64,000 nt of DNA from Odiellus spinosus (Eukaryota > Arthropoda > Arachnida > Opiliones > Phalangiidae). Location: contig OY987239.1 in NCBI GenBank assembly GCA_963920705.1, positions 4,684,254 through 4,748,253 of the forward strand. Reading direction: 5' to 3'. Below, piece after piece: positions 45,727 through 57,723 of the stretch. The notes under the pieces were generated by a model. That model was not told the DNA's origin, did no database searches, and saw only the letters and a program-made list of their open reading frames with translations. Made by a program: the position numbers and the translations under genes. Each line of letters begins with the position of its first letter. The stretch's first letter is position 1.

Positions 45727-48393
45727 AGAGTGGGCGGCTATGATTTAAGTGCCGAGATTTTAAATGGTATAGCTGACGATTCTATGAAAGTAAACTTAAC
45801 CCTATTGGCACCGATTCATTCTTGGGAATCGTATCATTATTTCACTCTGAGTCCCCCACTGGTTTGGATACATTCCAGTTCACTCGTTGAAATCGACATT
45901 CAGGTAAACCGAATTAACATTTTAGAATTAATCAGGCTTCGCGCGGGCTCCCATTATAATTGGAAGCTCTAATCTCAATTCCGAGCCACGTTCTAGAATG
46001 GTACTCGAAGGGTGTGGCGTCGAGTGGTGGAAAGGGAGTTGGTTAAGTTTAAATTATTTTCCGGAATTGAGATTGTAACTTGGCAGCCGAACCGTCACGG
46101 GGTTTTTCTTTTCTCCGCTTCAACTCGACAGAAAAGAGAAATTCGCTCGCTTCTAAGTCCCATGATCTTCGTAACTATATCCGTTCTCGGTTTCTGATCT
46201 CCACCCCGTAGTCCGTCTCTTGTTTCTTCGTGACGATGTTTCTGTCCGCCGCCACGGTGTACTTGTCGACCAGATGTCTCCGTCACCGGATCCCGACTAC
46301 CACCGGGTTTGGAAACATTCTCTGGGACTTCGTGGCTTCGTTCTTCTTCGAGCGTAAGACCAAGGCTTCGCCCCGCTGGCCAGCTTGGCTCGACGCTGAT
46401 CGTTCAGTCTCGTTCCAGCCTTCCCCTCGGATTGGGGAATATTGTCCGTTCGTCTCGTCCTCGCTTTCTGGTTGTTGGGCATCACCCAATTCTGCAACGA
46501 AATTAACGGTGTCTTCAAGGGAAATACGCCGTCGTCGAGACCGAAGAAGACTTGGACAGGCTCGAATACATATTGGAGAAAGATGTAGGGAAAATGGGAG
46601 TGGGCAACTTTATTTTGGGGATCGTGGCATTCCGATAACTTTAAATTAACCGTCGGATAAAGAGGGATTTTATTCGGATGAGGCTCGAAGGTGGCTTATC
46701 GGGGCATCGTCGCATCGTGGCTTTGGAGTGGGTTCGATCGAGTTAGGCGACGTTTAAACGTTTAGCCGGTTGGCGACTCGTTATCGGGGACTATAATAAA
46801 CCTACTATAGTTTGTTCTTCATATTTTTCAGGAGGAAGTATTCAAATGGTACTTTAGCACTAGTAAGTGAAACTGGGAATTTCTTATTCTCGCGATTGAT
46901 CAAATTTAAGATACGAATCACCGGACTAATTGCTCGATGGAAGAGTCCCCTAATGACGGGCTAAGCAGGTGGGAAGCCGCGGCCGAAACGGCTCATTTTG
47001 GAACCCGCGACACCGGATAACTCTTTATTTTCGGGGTTGGCGTCGAATCGCTGCGTATATACGCCGGGAATTTGCCTTCTTATATTGGATATTTACGACG
47101 ATATATGACTTGTTTGATGAGCGAACCGCGTAACACCCCGCCAATCCGCGCGGCTCATCATTTGTCCGCGCGCGAAACCAGACACGGAATGGGAAACGAG
47201 ACTGTGCACACTAAGACGGAAGGCGGGGAGCTGGCTTCCGCGCGGGTGTGCCATACGTTCCCCGTTATTTAACAGCGGCCCGCAAAGATCGACCCAAAGG
47301 CGTCGAGGGCTGCCACCTCTGCGAGTTTGAACTCGGGCCCCCTCACCGCGACAAGGCCGGAAATACCCTTTTCCTTCGGTTTAATCAGATTTAACCGAAG
47401 TTTATCGGACTGAGAAGGCTACGTAAACGTAGAATAATCAACATTAGGTTGATTAATCCACGATGTAAACCTCGGTTAAATCTGATTAAACCACGGCTAA
47501 TTACCCCTCGTCCGAAGAGGGTATTACGCCACCCCCACACCGCGCGCGGAACAGCTGGATGGGGGTGTGCTTACGATGACACCTTTCGTTTCAAGACGCG
47601 TTCGTCTATTTCATCTAGAATACGGGAAAGAAACGTTTGCGTTTTGGACGAGTATGTCGATTTACATTCAGGACAAAGGTTTTTCCTTTTATGTCTCGAA
47701 GCGACCGGCCTCGGAGAAAATTTACACGCAGATAATATCAATGGGAAAGACGGGATCGAGCCAGTTCGAGTACGATGCCCAAATACACGAAACCATCAGG
47801 AACTGGTAAGCGATCCCTTTAAAAAAAGAAAAAAATAAAAAAAAAAAAAAAAAAAAAAAAAAACTCGACGCGCCTGATTCGAATCACGATACATTACGGC
47901 CAACTCGACTGAAAGTCGGTATTTAGAATAAATAATACGCGTTCGCTTAATTATCCGCGAATATTTGGAACGATTACGAATAATAACCGATAACGGGGAC
48001 GAGTAACTCGTTTATTACGAACATTTCGGCCCGATAATATTCCGAAACCAGCCCTTAATTGGAGGCACCCACGCCCTAGTCCATTCGAATCTTACCGACC
48101 ATTTCCGTATCGTGTTCGTTATTTCCCTTTTAGGGCGCTACGATTGTTCGAAACATCAGATGGGAATTACTTGCCACGAATGGAAATTGAAAAAAAATTA
48201 ATGTACGGACTCGATTCAAAAGGCCAATTGTTCACCCAAGGGCCAATACGAAATGGCCGACCTCTCCATTCCCTTTCGACTCTTGGGCTACGGAATGGCG
48301 GCGGGCATCGGTGTCAAATTCGTCGAAACAATCCTGGCCATTTACAACAACAACAACAAGCGACCGAAACGAAAACCACAATTACCCGAATAG
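45727..48393 (+). pseudogene. IR-like receptor D, multiply disrupted
   Basis: Exons recognised: 45727-45903 (starts RVGGYDLSAEIL, ends LVEIDIQ), 46212-46353 (TM1 and pore), 46419-46584 (TM2), about 47065-47805 (lobe 2, split by a 469-bp insertion) and 48134-48393 (TM3 and tail). Three lesions: a 16-bp frameshifting deletion in the TM2 exon near 46520, between KG and the YAGVET-equivalent; the insertion at 47102-47570; and a net 7-bp insertion near 48237 in the last exon. The acceptor before exon 6 (acattag in A and B) is also altered, to gtatatacg. The last exon still preserves the tail pattern NKRPKRKPQ in its original frame. An expanded A-rich run lies in the intron at 47825-47863. Confidence 0.75.
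47102..47570. mobile_element. 469-bp GC-rich insertion in exon 6 of D
   Basis: Flanked by ttacgacga (47093-47101) and ttacgatga (47571-47579), a likely 9-bp target duplication with one difference. Removing the insert and one copy restores an open frame. The interior has a 21-bp inverted repeat (core tttaatcagatttaaccga, 47378-47398 and 47472-47492) and several CG-rich strings. No terminal inverted repeats or coding capacity were seen; the class is unknown. Confidence 0.65.
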
Positions 48394-48890
48394 GAAACAC
48401 CGCGAGACACGAACAAGATTGAGGTCTTCGTTCGCGCTATCACTTTAGTTTCAAACCAAGATTCGAGTCAATGAATTCACTCGCGAATAATTCATTCATT
48501 CTCTCTCTGTTGGATCAAAACCAACGCGTTCTCAATCGCTAATTAAACATTGTCGATTATCGGGCGTCGCTATTAATATTGACCCAACCCTTAATTAGTT
48601 TTTATTTCTTCTTTTCGGTGTTTCGTTAAATTAAACGAATCGTAGTTCGCTTTCTCCAATTCAAACATTTCGCGATTCCCTCTCGAACGAGGATAATTAT
48701 CATTTCGCTGAAACACCGAATTTGCTCAATTTGCGGCGATTACTCGACACGCTAATTTATAGTTTCGTCCTAACATATTTCTCTTACGAATATTCCTTAA
48801 CCAATCTACGTTAAACGGCGATTACCCAAACTAGTCGAAATGTATATAACCACTAACGAGTCTAATTGCAAATATTATAAAGTTATTAAT
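48394..48890. other. 3' flank of D
   Basis: Homologous to the 3' flank of B up to about 48700; then AT-rich unrecognised sequence to the start of a long-inverted-repeat element. Confidence 0.5.
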
Positions 48891-49676
48891 ATACAAAAAC
48901 GTTGTTTTGCTTCGCACTTCAAAAAAGTGCATTTATAGGTAAGAATATCAAACCCGTGAAGGGACAGAAATTATAAATTATCGTTGAAAGAAATATGAAT
49001 GTCACAGTCTAAGAAATCAGAAAGCTATAATGAAATAATTAATATGAATAAAAAAATTACATATAAATTCGGCCTATCGAAACTTTAAATTATGTAAAGT
49101 TAAAGAATGTAAAGGTTATAAAAAGTCGAGTGTTTGCTTTTACAAGCTGGAAACTGCAACCATCACCATAAGATATCAACAAAGTCTAGGAGAAGGGAAA
49201 AGTAAGAATCAACTAAACTTTGGCAGAGGTGTCAGGTGACGATAAGGCACAAGTAAAGGTTTGTTAGTGTATACCCCGTGGTGAAACATGCTCAAAATCT
49301 CGAGTGGCATCCAAACGGCAACCCCTCTTAAGGTACTATAATTCTTCACCCTAAGAACTAAACATTTCAAAAGCGCCAGCTTAAACTAATTGGTATTACG
49401 CAATTCTACCATTAAACGTATAGTAGGCTTTAAGTTACCCTTTCCAAGAGTGATTTCTACGAATGACTTCTACATAATTTAAAGTTTCGATAGGCCGAAT
49501 TTATATGTAATTTTTTTATTCATATTAATTATTTCATTATAGCTTTCTGATTTCTTAGACTGTGACATTCATATTTCTTTCAACGATAATTTATAATTTC
49601 TGTCCCTTCACGGGTTTGATATTCTTACCTATAAATGCACTTTTTTGAAGTGCGAAGCAAAACATCGTTTTTGTAT
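48891..49676. mobile_element. 786-bp element with 205-bp terminal inverted repeats
   Basis: Left arm 48891-49095 and right arm 49472-49676 are near-perfect inverted copies, starting atacaaaaacg and containing gcttcgcacttcaaaaaagt. The 376-bp centre is non-coding. The flanks (ttattaat and aattaatg) are AT-rich, so a target duplication cannot be set. It is a long-TIR, foldback-like non-autonomous DNA transposon. Confidence 0.85.
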
Positions 49677-50197
49677 AATTAATGTTTGCTTTTGGAAAAA
49701 TTAAACACTATTAAATCAATTAATCCATTTTTTTATTTAGTGGTAGGTAATTAAAATTGCAAATTTACAAGTTTAAATTGAAATTATTTAATATATATGA
49801 TTATTTTATATTGTACAAACTTTATAATCGGTTATTGTTGTTCTAAATTATGGGGCCCTATAACTGTGGTTTAAGATTAAATATACTATAATGCACGCGA
49901 CATCTTTTTAAAAGTAAATTTATTAAGTTCTTGTTTTTGCCATATCCAAAAATATTCCCCCGAGCTCCCGCAGAACGAACACGTCAATACTCTCAGCATA
50001 AAACTATAGTTCTTAAATTTCATTTCACACAATTTAATTCAGAAGTTCTTTCGATTTAGTTGAATATTAACATCACTTAAGCCATTGTTTTCATTTTGAT
50101 GGTTTATACCGTTTAATTTTCATTTTTCACTTAGATTTAAAATGAAACCATTCAGTTTATTTGCCGGTTAATGAAAATTATTAACAACACTTAATAA
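49677..50197. other. AT-rich spacer
   Basis: No gene, tandem repeat or clear inverted repeat recognised. Confidence 0.5.
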
Positions 50198-51800
50198 ATT
50201 ATATCAAAAATGTCTTTGCGAACAAAGACCCAGAAGGACACGTTATGATTTCGGAAGGCTGAAGCGACAGATATTATATCAAAAATGTCTTTGTGAACAA
50301 AGACCCAGAAAGATCTGTTATGATTTCAGATGGCTGAAGGGACAGATATGTTAAATTTTCTTTTAAAACGTAAAATTTAATTATAAGCGCAATCTGACAG
50401 GATTTAGAGTCTAATTTCAAAACAACTGATTTTATTCACTCGCAAATATTTAAGAAAAAACATAACAGGCGATTTTCTCCCATTGACCCTTAACATTTTT
50501 GGCTTAATTATTTTTCAGGGAAAACGTGTATTGAAATGTTTTTTTTTTGTTTTTTTTTTAGTATAATGTGAGTTCACTTTTTTTTAACCCCAAATTGACA
50601 CGACTCGTACTTCAACAGATCGTTAAAAATACTCGCCGGTTTATAAGAATGAGTATCTTATAGGGACTATTTGCTTTTTTTAAAGCCCCTTTGTATTCAC
50701 CTTGTTTTCTAGCTTAGCTGACGACATTGACCGTAACAAATTGAGAAGTCAAATGAGGATTTTAAAGGGGGCAAATTTAAGAAAAGATAGGCTTTTTAAA
50801 TTATTCGTAGTTATTTTTCTTCGAGGAAAACCTTATAATTTTATTTTATGATTCCTTGAATGAGATCACTTTCTAGCGCTAAAACCTAAATACATAAGGA
50901 TTTTGATTTTGGAAATCCGCAACCTAAATTGGGACTAAAATACAGCGAATTTTTATTCCACATAAACTCCTTATTTCAGCACGCATAATGCAATATGAAC
51001 GAATTGCCTCGACTAAAGTCGAGGAGTTATAATAAAACATTATTTATTTAAGTAGTTTTAACCGAGTTTTAACGGAATTTAAAGGTCGGTATTCGAGTAT
51101 TCGTCAATTACAAATTTAAGAATATTAATTATCGAAATACATATAGTTAAAGAAAGTATCCATGATTAGCGTATAGCCCCTTTAAAGCCACATATCTCAC
51201 AACCTTCGTTTGTTTACATATCGAGGACATAAATAAAGAGCTTTTTAATAGTACCCATTCTAGCGCAGATATGGCCTTTGAAACAACGACGTTGAGTAAT
51301 CCCTGGTTTCGGGATAGCGTGTGGTCATTAACGAATACTAATTCAAAGTAAGAATAAAAAAATTGTGTCTGAAATATACTTAAATCTCGGCGAATGAATT
51401 TACGACTAAGTCGAAAGTTAGAATACCCAACCTTTTCTATCGAACGAAAAGTTTTATTTTGGCTGACACGTAATCCCTGAAAAATAATTAAGCCAAATTT
51501 AATGTTAAGGGTCAATGGGAGAAAATCACCTGTTATGTTTTTTCTTAAATATTTGCGAGTGAATAAAATCAGTTGTTTTGAAATTAGACTCTAAATCCTG
51601 TCAGATTGCGATTATAATTAAATTTTACGTTTTAAACGAAAATTTAACATATCTGTCCCTTCAGCCATCTGAAATCATAACAGATCTTTCTGGGTCTTTG
51701 TTCACAAAGACATTTTTGATATAATATCTGTCGCTTCAGCCTTCCGAAATCATAACGCGTCCTTCTGAGTCTTTGTTCGCAATGACATTTTTGATATAAT
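50198..51800. mobile_element. 1.6-kb element with ~325-bp terminal inverted repeats
   Basis: The left arm 50198-50520 and right arm 51475-51800 are inverted copies. Each arm starts with two tandem copies of an approximately 78-bp unit (atatcaaaaatgtctttg, then gaacaaagac, then tgatttc and gctgaag), an arrangement seen in Foldback-type elements. The 950-bp centre holds an ORF of 122 codons on the minus strand (51147-51515) that I do not recognise and that partly overlaps the arm. No transposase is visible. Confidence 0.75.
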
Positions 51801-51839
51801 ATCTGTTTCTTCAGTCTTACATTTTATTGTAAACTTCAA

Positions 51840-53040
51840 TTAAAATTAATTTTTTTTCATCATTTTTGATGTTAAAAGCTGCGGCAGCCGCACTTGATTC
51901 AGTAAAATTTCTACATTTTTCCATTGCCCTTTAAACCCAATTAAACAAAATATTTTTATAATTTTTTATGTTAATAGCTGGGGCAGCCTCACTTGATTCA
52001 ATCAGATCTCTACATTTTTACCACTGCCCTATAAACGCAATTAAAATTAATTTTTTCATAATTTTTGATGTTAATAGCTGCGGCAGCCGCACTTGATTTA
52101 GTCAAATTTCTACATTTTTACCATTGCCCTTTAAACCCAATTACAATTATTTTTTTCATAATTTTTGATGTTAATAGCTGCGGCAGCCTCACTTGATTCA
52201 GTCAGATCTCTACATTTTTACCATTGCCCTTTAAACCCAATTAAAATATTTTTTTCGTAATTTTTGATGTTAATAGCTGCGGCAGCCGCACTTGATTTAG
52301 TCAAATTTCTACATTTTTACCATTGCCCTTTAAACCCAATTAATCTAAATTTTTTCATAATTTTTGATGTTAATGGCTGGGGCAGCCTCACTTGATTCAG
52401 TCAGATCTCTAAATTTTTACCATTGCCCTTTAAACCCAATTAAAATTAATTTTTTCATCATTTTTGATGTTAATAGCTGCGGCAGCCGCACTTGATTCAG
52501 TCAAATTTGTACATTTTTACCATTGCCCTTTGAACCCAATTAAAATTGATTTTTTTTCATAATTTTTGATGTTAATAGCTGGGGCAGCCTCACTTGATAA
52601 AGTCAGACCTCTACATTTTCCCCATTGTCCTTTAAACTAAATTTAAATTAATTTTTTCATCAATTTTGATGTTAATACCTCTGACAGCCGCAGCGAAATC
52701 TTTATATTTTCCCCATTGCCCTTTAAACCAAATTTAAATTAATTTTTTCATCAATTTTGATGTTAATACCTCCGACAGCCGCAATGAAATCTTTATATTT
52801 TCCCCATTGCCCTTTTAACCAAATTTAAATTAATTTTTTCATCAATTTTGATGTTAATACCTCCGACAGCCGCAGTGAAATCTTTATATTTTCCCCATTG
52901 CCCTTTAAACCAAATTTAAATACATTTTTTCATAAATTTTGATGTTAATATCTCCGACAGCCGCAGTTAAATCTTTATATTTTTCCATTACCCTTTATAC
53001 CAAATTTAAATTAATTTTTTCATTATTTTTGATGCTAATA
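51840..53040. repeat. 100-bp / 91-bp satellite, about 12 units
   Basis: Units carry tttttgatgttaatagct, a GC-rich heart and a cattgccctttaaaccc-like end. Unit starts are 99-102 bp apart from 51868 to 52668, then 90-91 bp apart to 53031. In the first eight units the heart mostly alternates between ctgcggcagccgcac and ctggggcagcctcac, making a 200-bp dimer. The last four share a shortened heart (ctccgacagccgca). Confidence 0.88.
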
Positions 53041-53131
53041 CCTTCCTTATTGCCGTTTGGAATGGCAAGTCGTTCGGAATTTCACTCATTTTTAAAAAGG
53101 AGAGTACTTTTAAGGCGGAGAAATTGAAAAT

Positions 53132-53636
53132 TAATGTTATTCTATGGGATTTAGATTTTTTGTAAGAGACTTACCTTTCAGATTTATTTCCTAATGCTTC
53201 CAGATATTTTTCGGGCTTTAATTTAAGATTAATTTCATAATTTTACACCGATTAGTTTGGCCACAGTCTATTTATAAAAACGGCAAAAATATGAAGGAGG
53301 AGAAATTAAGTCATTAGCGTTCAATACCCATAGCCTCCAAATCAAGCGCGCTCTGGCGCGTGAATTTAAAAAGCTATGGAAACCTAAGCCTAATTTGTCA
53401 AATAAGGCTTAGGTTTTTGCCGACTCAATTTCTCCGCCTTACTTTTTCCTTCGTTTTCATAAATAGATTGTGGGCCAAGTAATTGGTGTAAAATTATGAA
53501 ACTAGTCTTAAAATAAAGCTCTGATCTTAATTCATACCACACGGAAAATCCAAGGCTCAAAAATATCTGGAAGTATTAGAAAATAAATCTGAAAGGTAAG
53601 CTACTTTCAAAAAACTAAATCCCATAGAATAACATT
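53132..53636. mobile_element. 505-bp imperfect palindrome (foldback-like)
   Basis: The outer ends are aatgttattctatgggattta and its complement. The arms stay alignable inward through cagatttatttc, ccagatatttt, cataattttacacc, and ggagaaatt/aatttctcc. The centre includes a smaller hairpin, acctaagcc ... ggcttaggt. It is probably a non-autonomous DNA element. Confidence 0.72.
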
Positions 53637-55734
53637 ACGAATTTGGCCATGCGCGAAACCAGCTAAGTACCAAAAAAAGGGTCAACTTCAGAATTAATTT
53701 TAAAATACTTAGACTTAATGTTTTTAAACGAAACTTAGAAAAGGCACACGTTCAAACTTTAATCTTTCATTTAAAATTAGTTTCAACTGTAACAAATGAT
53801 TATTTCGATAAGTTATGCCCCGGAACAGACATGTCCTCGAAAAAGTCGATTTTAATGTTATTTCTATGGGAAAATGGAGCGTTTTGATTGGCTACAGACT
53901 ATTTTTTTTAGGAAATTGAAATAACATTACAGATGATGATCAGCCCATAACGTAAGAACCCTACCGGGTTCTCCGAATACTGATCTGCCATGTTGCACCT
54001 CATGGGCTATTAGATTAATAGTTTTGACCTAATTAACTGATACCCTTTTAAAAGAGCTTTGAACTCACTCGTTTTCCTGTGAGGACGCGTTACACGACGC
54101 GCACAAAAAATGGTGGACGGCGCGCACAATTAAAGATTGAAATGTATACAGAATACTGGTCGCTGACGTCCCGTCATCGCGTGATTTCGAATCATCCGAT
54201 TGCCCGGTTAGATTTTATTTTGCACATGGCGATCGAGACTTTTTCTTACTCCGTAGATTTAAACTCAATTTAAAAATTATGACCTCTCGCTTTTAAGTCT
54301 CCAGTCCAACCTCAGGATACCAGTAAGTAGAAAAATATATAATTGGTATCAGTCTGCGGCATACGCGGGCATGGCCACTAAAAGGAATTTAAAGTTTTCT
54401 TAAAAATGAGTACACATGGGACCGATTTATAAAAAAAGGAAGCCCATGTGCAAGAAAAACTATTACAACTCTAACCTCCGACCTCGCGATTGCTAGATAC
54501 GCGTATCGGAAGACCTAAAAGAAAAAACACCCTATGACTGTAATTGTCCTGGGGAGAGTCTCTGCCGTTCACAAATAAAAGTATTTACGAATTAAAGGGT
54601 AGGAGTCAAAGATTTTAAAGGTTATATAGGAAAATATAAATAAATAAAGTCCGAATTTGCCGTTACAAATAATATGATGACTCTTTATTGGTTTCCATCC
54701 ATTTATTCATCCACTACGCTTAGTTTAGAATGAGAACGACGAAAGCGGCACCTCGTAACAAATCCGCGCATAACGAAGTTATACCTCAATCGCGCCATGG
54801 CTCTGGAAGATTCGCTTCAATTCCGAACTCGTCAATTACAGAGAGAAGGGTGATACCAAGGGATTACTAGCTAAAGGGATATTGGCTAATTAGAGTGATT
54901 AAAATATACTAGCTTGACGTGACCTTACTAACGTTGTTTTAATTTGCTAACTTAAAGATAACTAAAAGTGATTACCATGAACATCCACTAAGATACTAAA
55001 ATATCTACTCGAGAATTAACGAGACGATCGAGACCAGAATAAACATTAAACTTTATTATTACAAGTATAATTCTCATAAATTCAGAGAGCCCTGCAAAAA
55101 AAAAGAAAACGAAGTCGTAAAAACAACATCGCGTTAAAGAACATATTTGCAAAAAACTATGCTAAGTCCTCCGCACTGTTCCTAAAGAAACGGAAGTCTT
55201 CCTTTACTCTGCTGTCCAAGAGATGTACTGGATGATGGTCCTAGGCACCTTCCCATTACTTGTCCTCTACTTGGCCTATCATAATACTTGAAGGCTAGGA
55301 CATTCTAGGCGTCACCACGGAACTTCCACCTCTGCTGCAGGCTAGAGACGTTGACTTTTTTTTACACGATGTTGAACGTGTGAATGACAGAGAGAGAATG
55401 TGTTCTATCCATAGGCGAAAATGACTTTTATCTCTCGAAAAACTACGTCGACGTCCCTTAAAAAACGGATTTGGCCTACTGGCGATAGGCCAACTGAAAA
55501 ACTTATTTACATCCCATTGTAAGAATTGGATGACGAGTCCGAAAGTTCGTTATGTCGAACACGTGATAGTACCGAAAGTTCGAATACTTTAAAGGGGCTG
55601 ACTTCGCGTCGAGTGCAACTAAATCATATATCGTTTGTATCTCTCGCGTTTTGCTTTATTATTTATATTTAATTAGACACAATTTTTTTATTCAACTTCA
55701 TACACCAACGTTATCATTTTTTCCGTCTTTCTTT
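53637..55734. other. Intergenic, unrecognised
   Basis: AT-rich DNA with a CpG-rich patch near 54080-54250. No convincing ORF, tandem repeat or inverted repeat. Compared with duplicon B this region is extra, so it is likely transposon debris. Confidence 0.4.
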
Positions 55735-56140
55735 CCAATGTTATCAAAGCTACTGTTATTCAGTCTTAGTATTCAACATAATAAAAGTATAATAAAAGTA
55801 TAATAGAACACACTTCTAAATCTAACACATTTCTCTCTTTGTAATGCAAACTCCCAATGAAACGCCGTCTTTCACGGTGTTTCAACCTTATCTAAAGCTT
55901 TTGTTATCTCAGTCTCAGTATTCATCCGAAACGTATAGAAAAATTTAGAGCACCTTCATGATTCTAGCAAATTTATCTCTTTCGAATGCAAACTCCCAGT
56001 GAAACGCCGTCTTTCACGGTGTTTCTACGTTATCTATTAAGCTTTTGTTATTCATCCGAAACGTATAGAAAAATATAGAGTACCCCCATGATCCTAACAT
56101 ATTGTTTTCTCTCGAATGCAAACTCTCAATGAAACGGCTC
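55735..56140. repeat. Three-copy ~135-bp tandem repeat
   Basis: The marker aatgcaaactcccaatgaaa occurs at 55843, 55985 and 56115 (steps 142 and 130). Units share a hairpin-forming string, aaacgccgtctttcacggtg, and catccgaaacgtatagaaaa. Confidence 0.75.
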
Positions 56141-56402
56141 GCGGTCGGGAGACGAAGATTCCAGTTATCAAGTCGAAAAAGTTTACCACCTCATAAGGGT
56201 AATCTCCATAGACGTTTCTGATGAAATTGTGAGAGACCTATAAATAAACCAGGCCGGCAAAGGCCCGGTTTTAATAATAATCTCGAAATAGTCTCGAGGT
56301 ATAAAGTTTATAACATATGAAATCGAAAGGGAGGATGAAGAGGAAAGCCCAATTTATCGTCTAGCGACAAATTACAGCGATTCGCCAAATGATTCGAGTT
56401 TC

Positions 56403-56604
56403 AATACACCACTTTGCTCTTCCACTGTGCGCATGCCCGCGCTCGAAACGCTTACTAGTGGCGAAAAAAAAAACGTTCACTTGGTGAGGCGCGCGTAGTA
56501 CCCCGCGTATTACCCCATGCAGGTTTTTTTCCCTTCCATTTTCACCAAGAGGAAGTTCGCCTTATGCCGCTATAGCGCCCCAAGTAATGGCTAAATGGTG
56601 TATT
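56403..56604. mobile_element. MITE copy 2, 202 bp
   Basis: Same element as 43410-43614. It interrupts the conserved duplicon string gtttcatttctacc, which is intact in B (near 30786) and D (near 43862), giving filled and empty paralogous sites. Confidence 0.75.
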
Positions 56605-57377
56605 CTACCTAACTCTGAACTTATCATCCGGAATGGCAGAACGCGTGGGAATGAACCGTAGGTTGTACTCTACAATATGGCGCTATGAATTTTGATTTTA
56701 AATATTTCGAAATAATTTCGGAGTAATTTTTAGTGTGGCGGTAATTTTGTTCTACGCCGCGTACGTAAATGAATAGCGTATTTTTTTAAGGCCACTCGAG
56801 TCGCGTTTAGGGTTCATGAAAAATGCTTCCCGCTCGCGTTAAAGTCCATTTCACTCTTCCTCTTCTTAATGAAGATATTAAACCCAACTCGCACTTAGAA
56901 ACGATTACATTTCCTCGGAGATCATGCACGAATATATTAAATGTTTACGTTTTTAGCGAATTTAATGCATTACGAGAATTGATCGCGTTTAAGTAATTGT
57001 AGTTGAGTGCGCTGGAAAAAAATGTAGCTTATTTCTCAGGAAAGACATTGTCTTGCTTATTGATCGACTGTGATTTCGCTCGCTTAGAAGTCGTTTTATA
57101 AGAGCGGATTAATATTGGTATCCGCGCAGTAGACGAATATGCTAAGATTATCCCGACTTCTATTCGATTTGATACGAGTACCGCCTAATCCGACTTCTAT
57201 TCGATAGACTGATAAATAAGGAGTGAAGTCGCGAAGACGTCACCGCGTTTCATCGCCCAGATTAATTAGCGAGTCTTAACAATTACTCGGAAATAAGCTG
57301 CGGGGGACGATTGGGAAGCAGTACTCAATGCTAGGAGGATTCTTTCGATCTGGCATCATTGACGATAATCGATAATC
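56605..57377. other. Conserved upstream block of IR duplicon E
   Basis: Diverged counterpart of the blocks before B and D, including gcgtttaagtaattgtagtt and gtatccgcgcagtagacg. Ends at the candidate exon 1. Confidence 0.45.
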
Positions 57378-57416
57378 ATGGACAATCGACTCAATATATC
57401 GGTATTTTATGACAAG
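57378..57416 (+). CDS. Candidate exon 1 of IR-like gene E/F
   Basis: ATG plus 12 codons (MDNRLNISVFYDK), donor AAG|GTAGGC. The frame happens to stay open beyond the donor to 57620, into the 3' tail of the retrotransposon. Its own downstream exons are probably those at 62814-63685, separated by the inserted element. Confidence 0.38.
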
Positions 57417-57723
57417 GTAGGCGCCTTCGATGAATTTCTGCTAACGAAACTTAGTAACAACAAGAATAGATTTAACACAAGAATATGGAAGAGCTATACC
57501 TTTGTCCGCGCGCTCTTCTCAAGGGGATGGAGCCTACGGAGGTCGTACGCCGCGCCTCATGTTAATAATAATAATAATAATAAAAGTTTTTATTTCGTAC
57601 AAATAAACGGTACAGAGTAGGCGATACCTTCAAGTATTTGCACGCGGGGTAATCAGTACAATACTACATCGTCTGTGAGGGTTTAATTTAAAAGGGGAGT
57701 ATGTATGTTAAAATTCTATAAAC

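Noticed and set aside
51147-51515. 122-codon minus-strand ORF as a transposase
   Set aside because: No recognisable motif, and it runs into the terminal inverted repeat of the 1.6-kb element; probably fortuitous.
57416-57620. Extension of exon 1 of E as an 80-codon protein
   Set aside because: The frame runs past a donor conserved in B and D and ends in the AAT-repeat tail of the retrotransposon.
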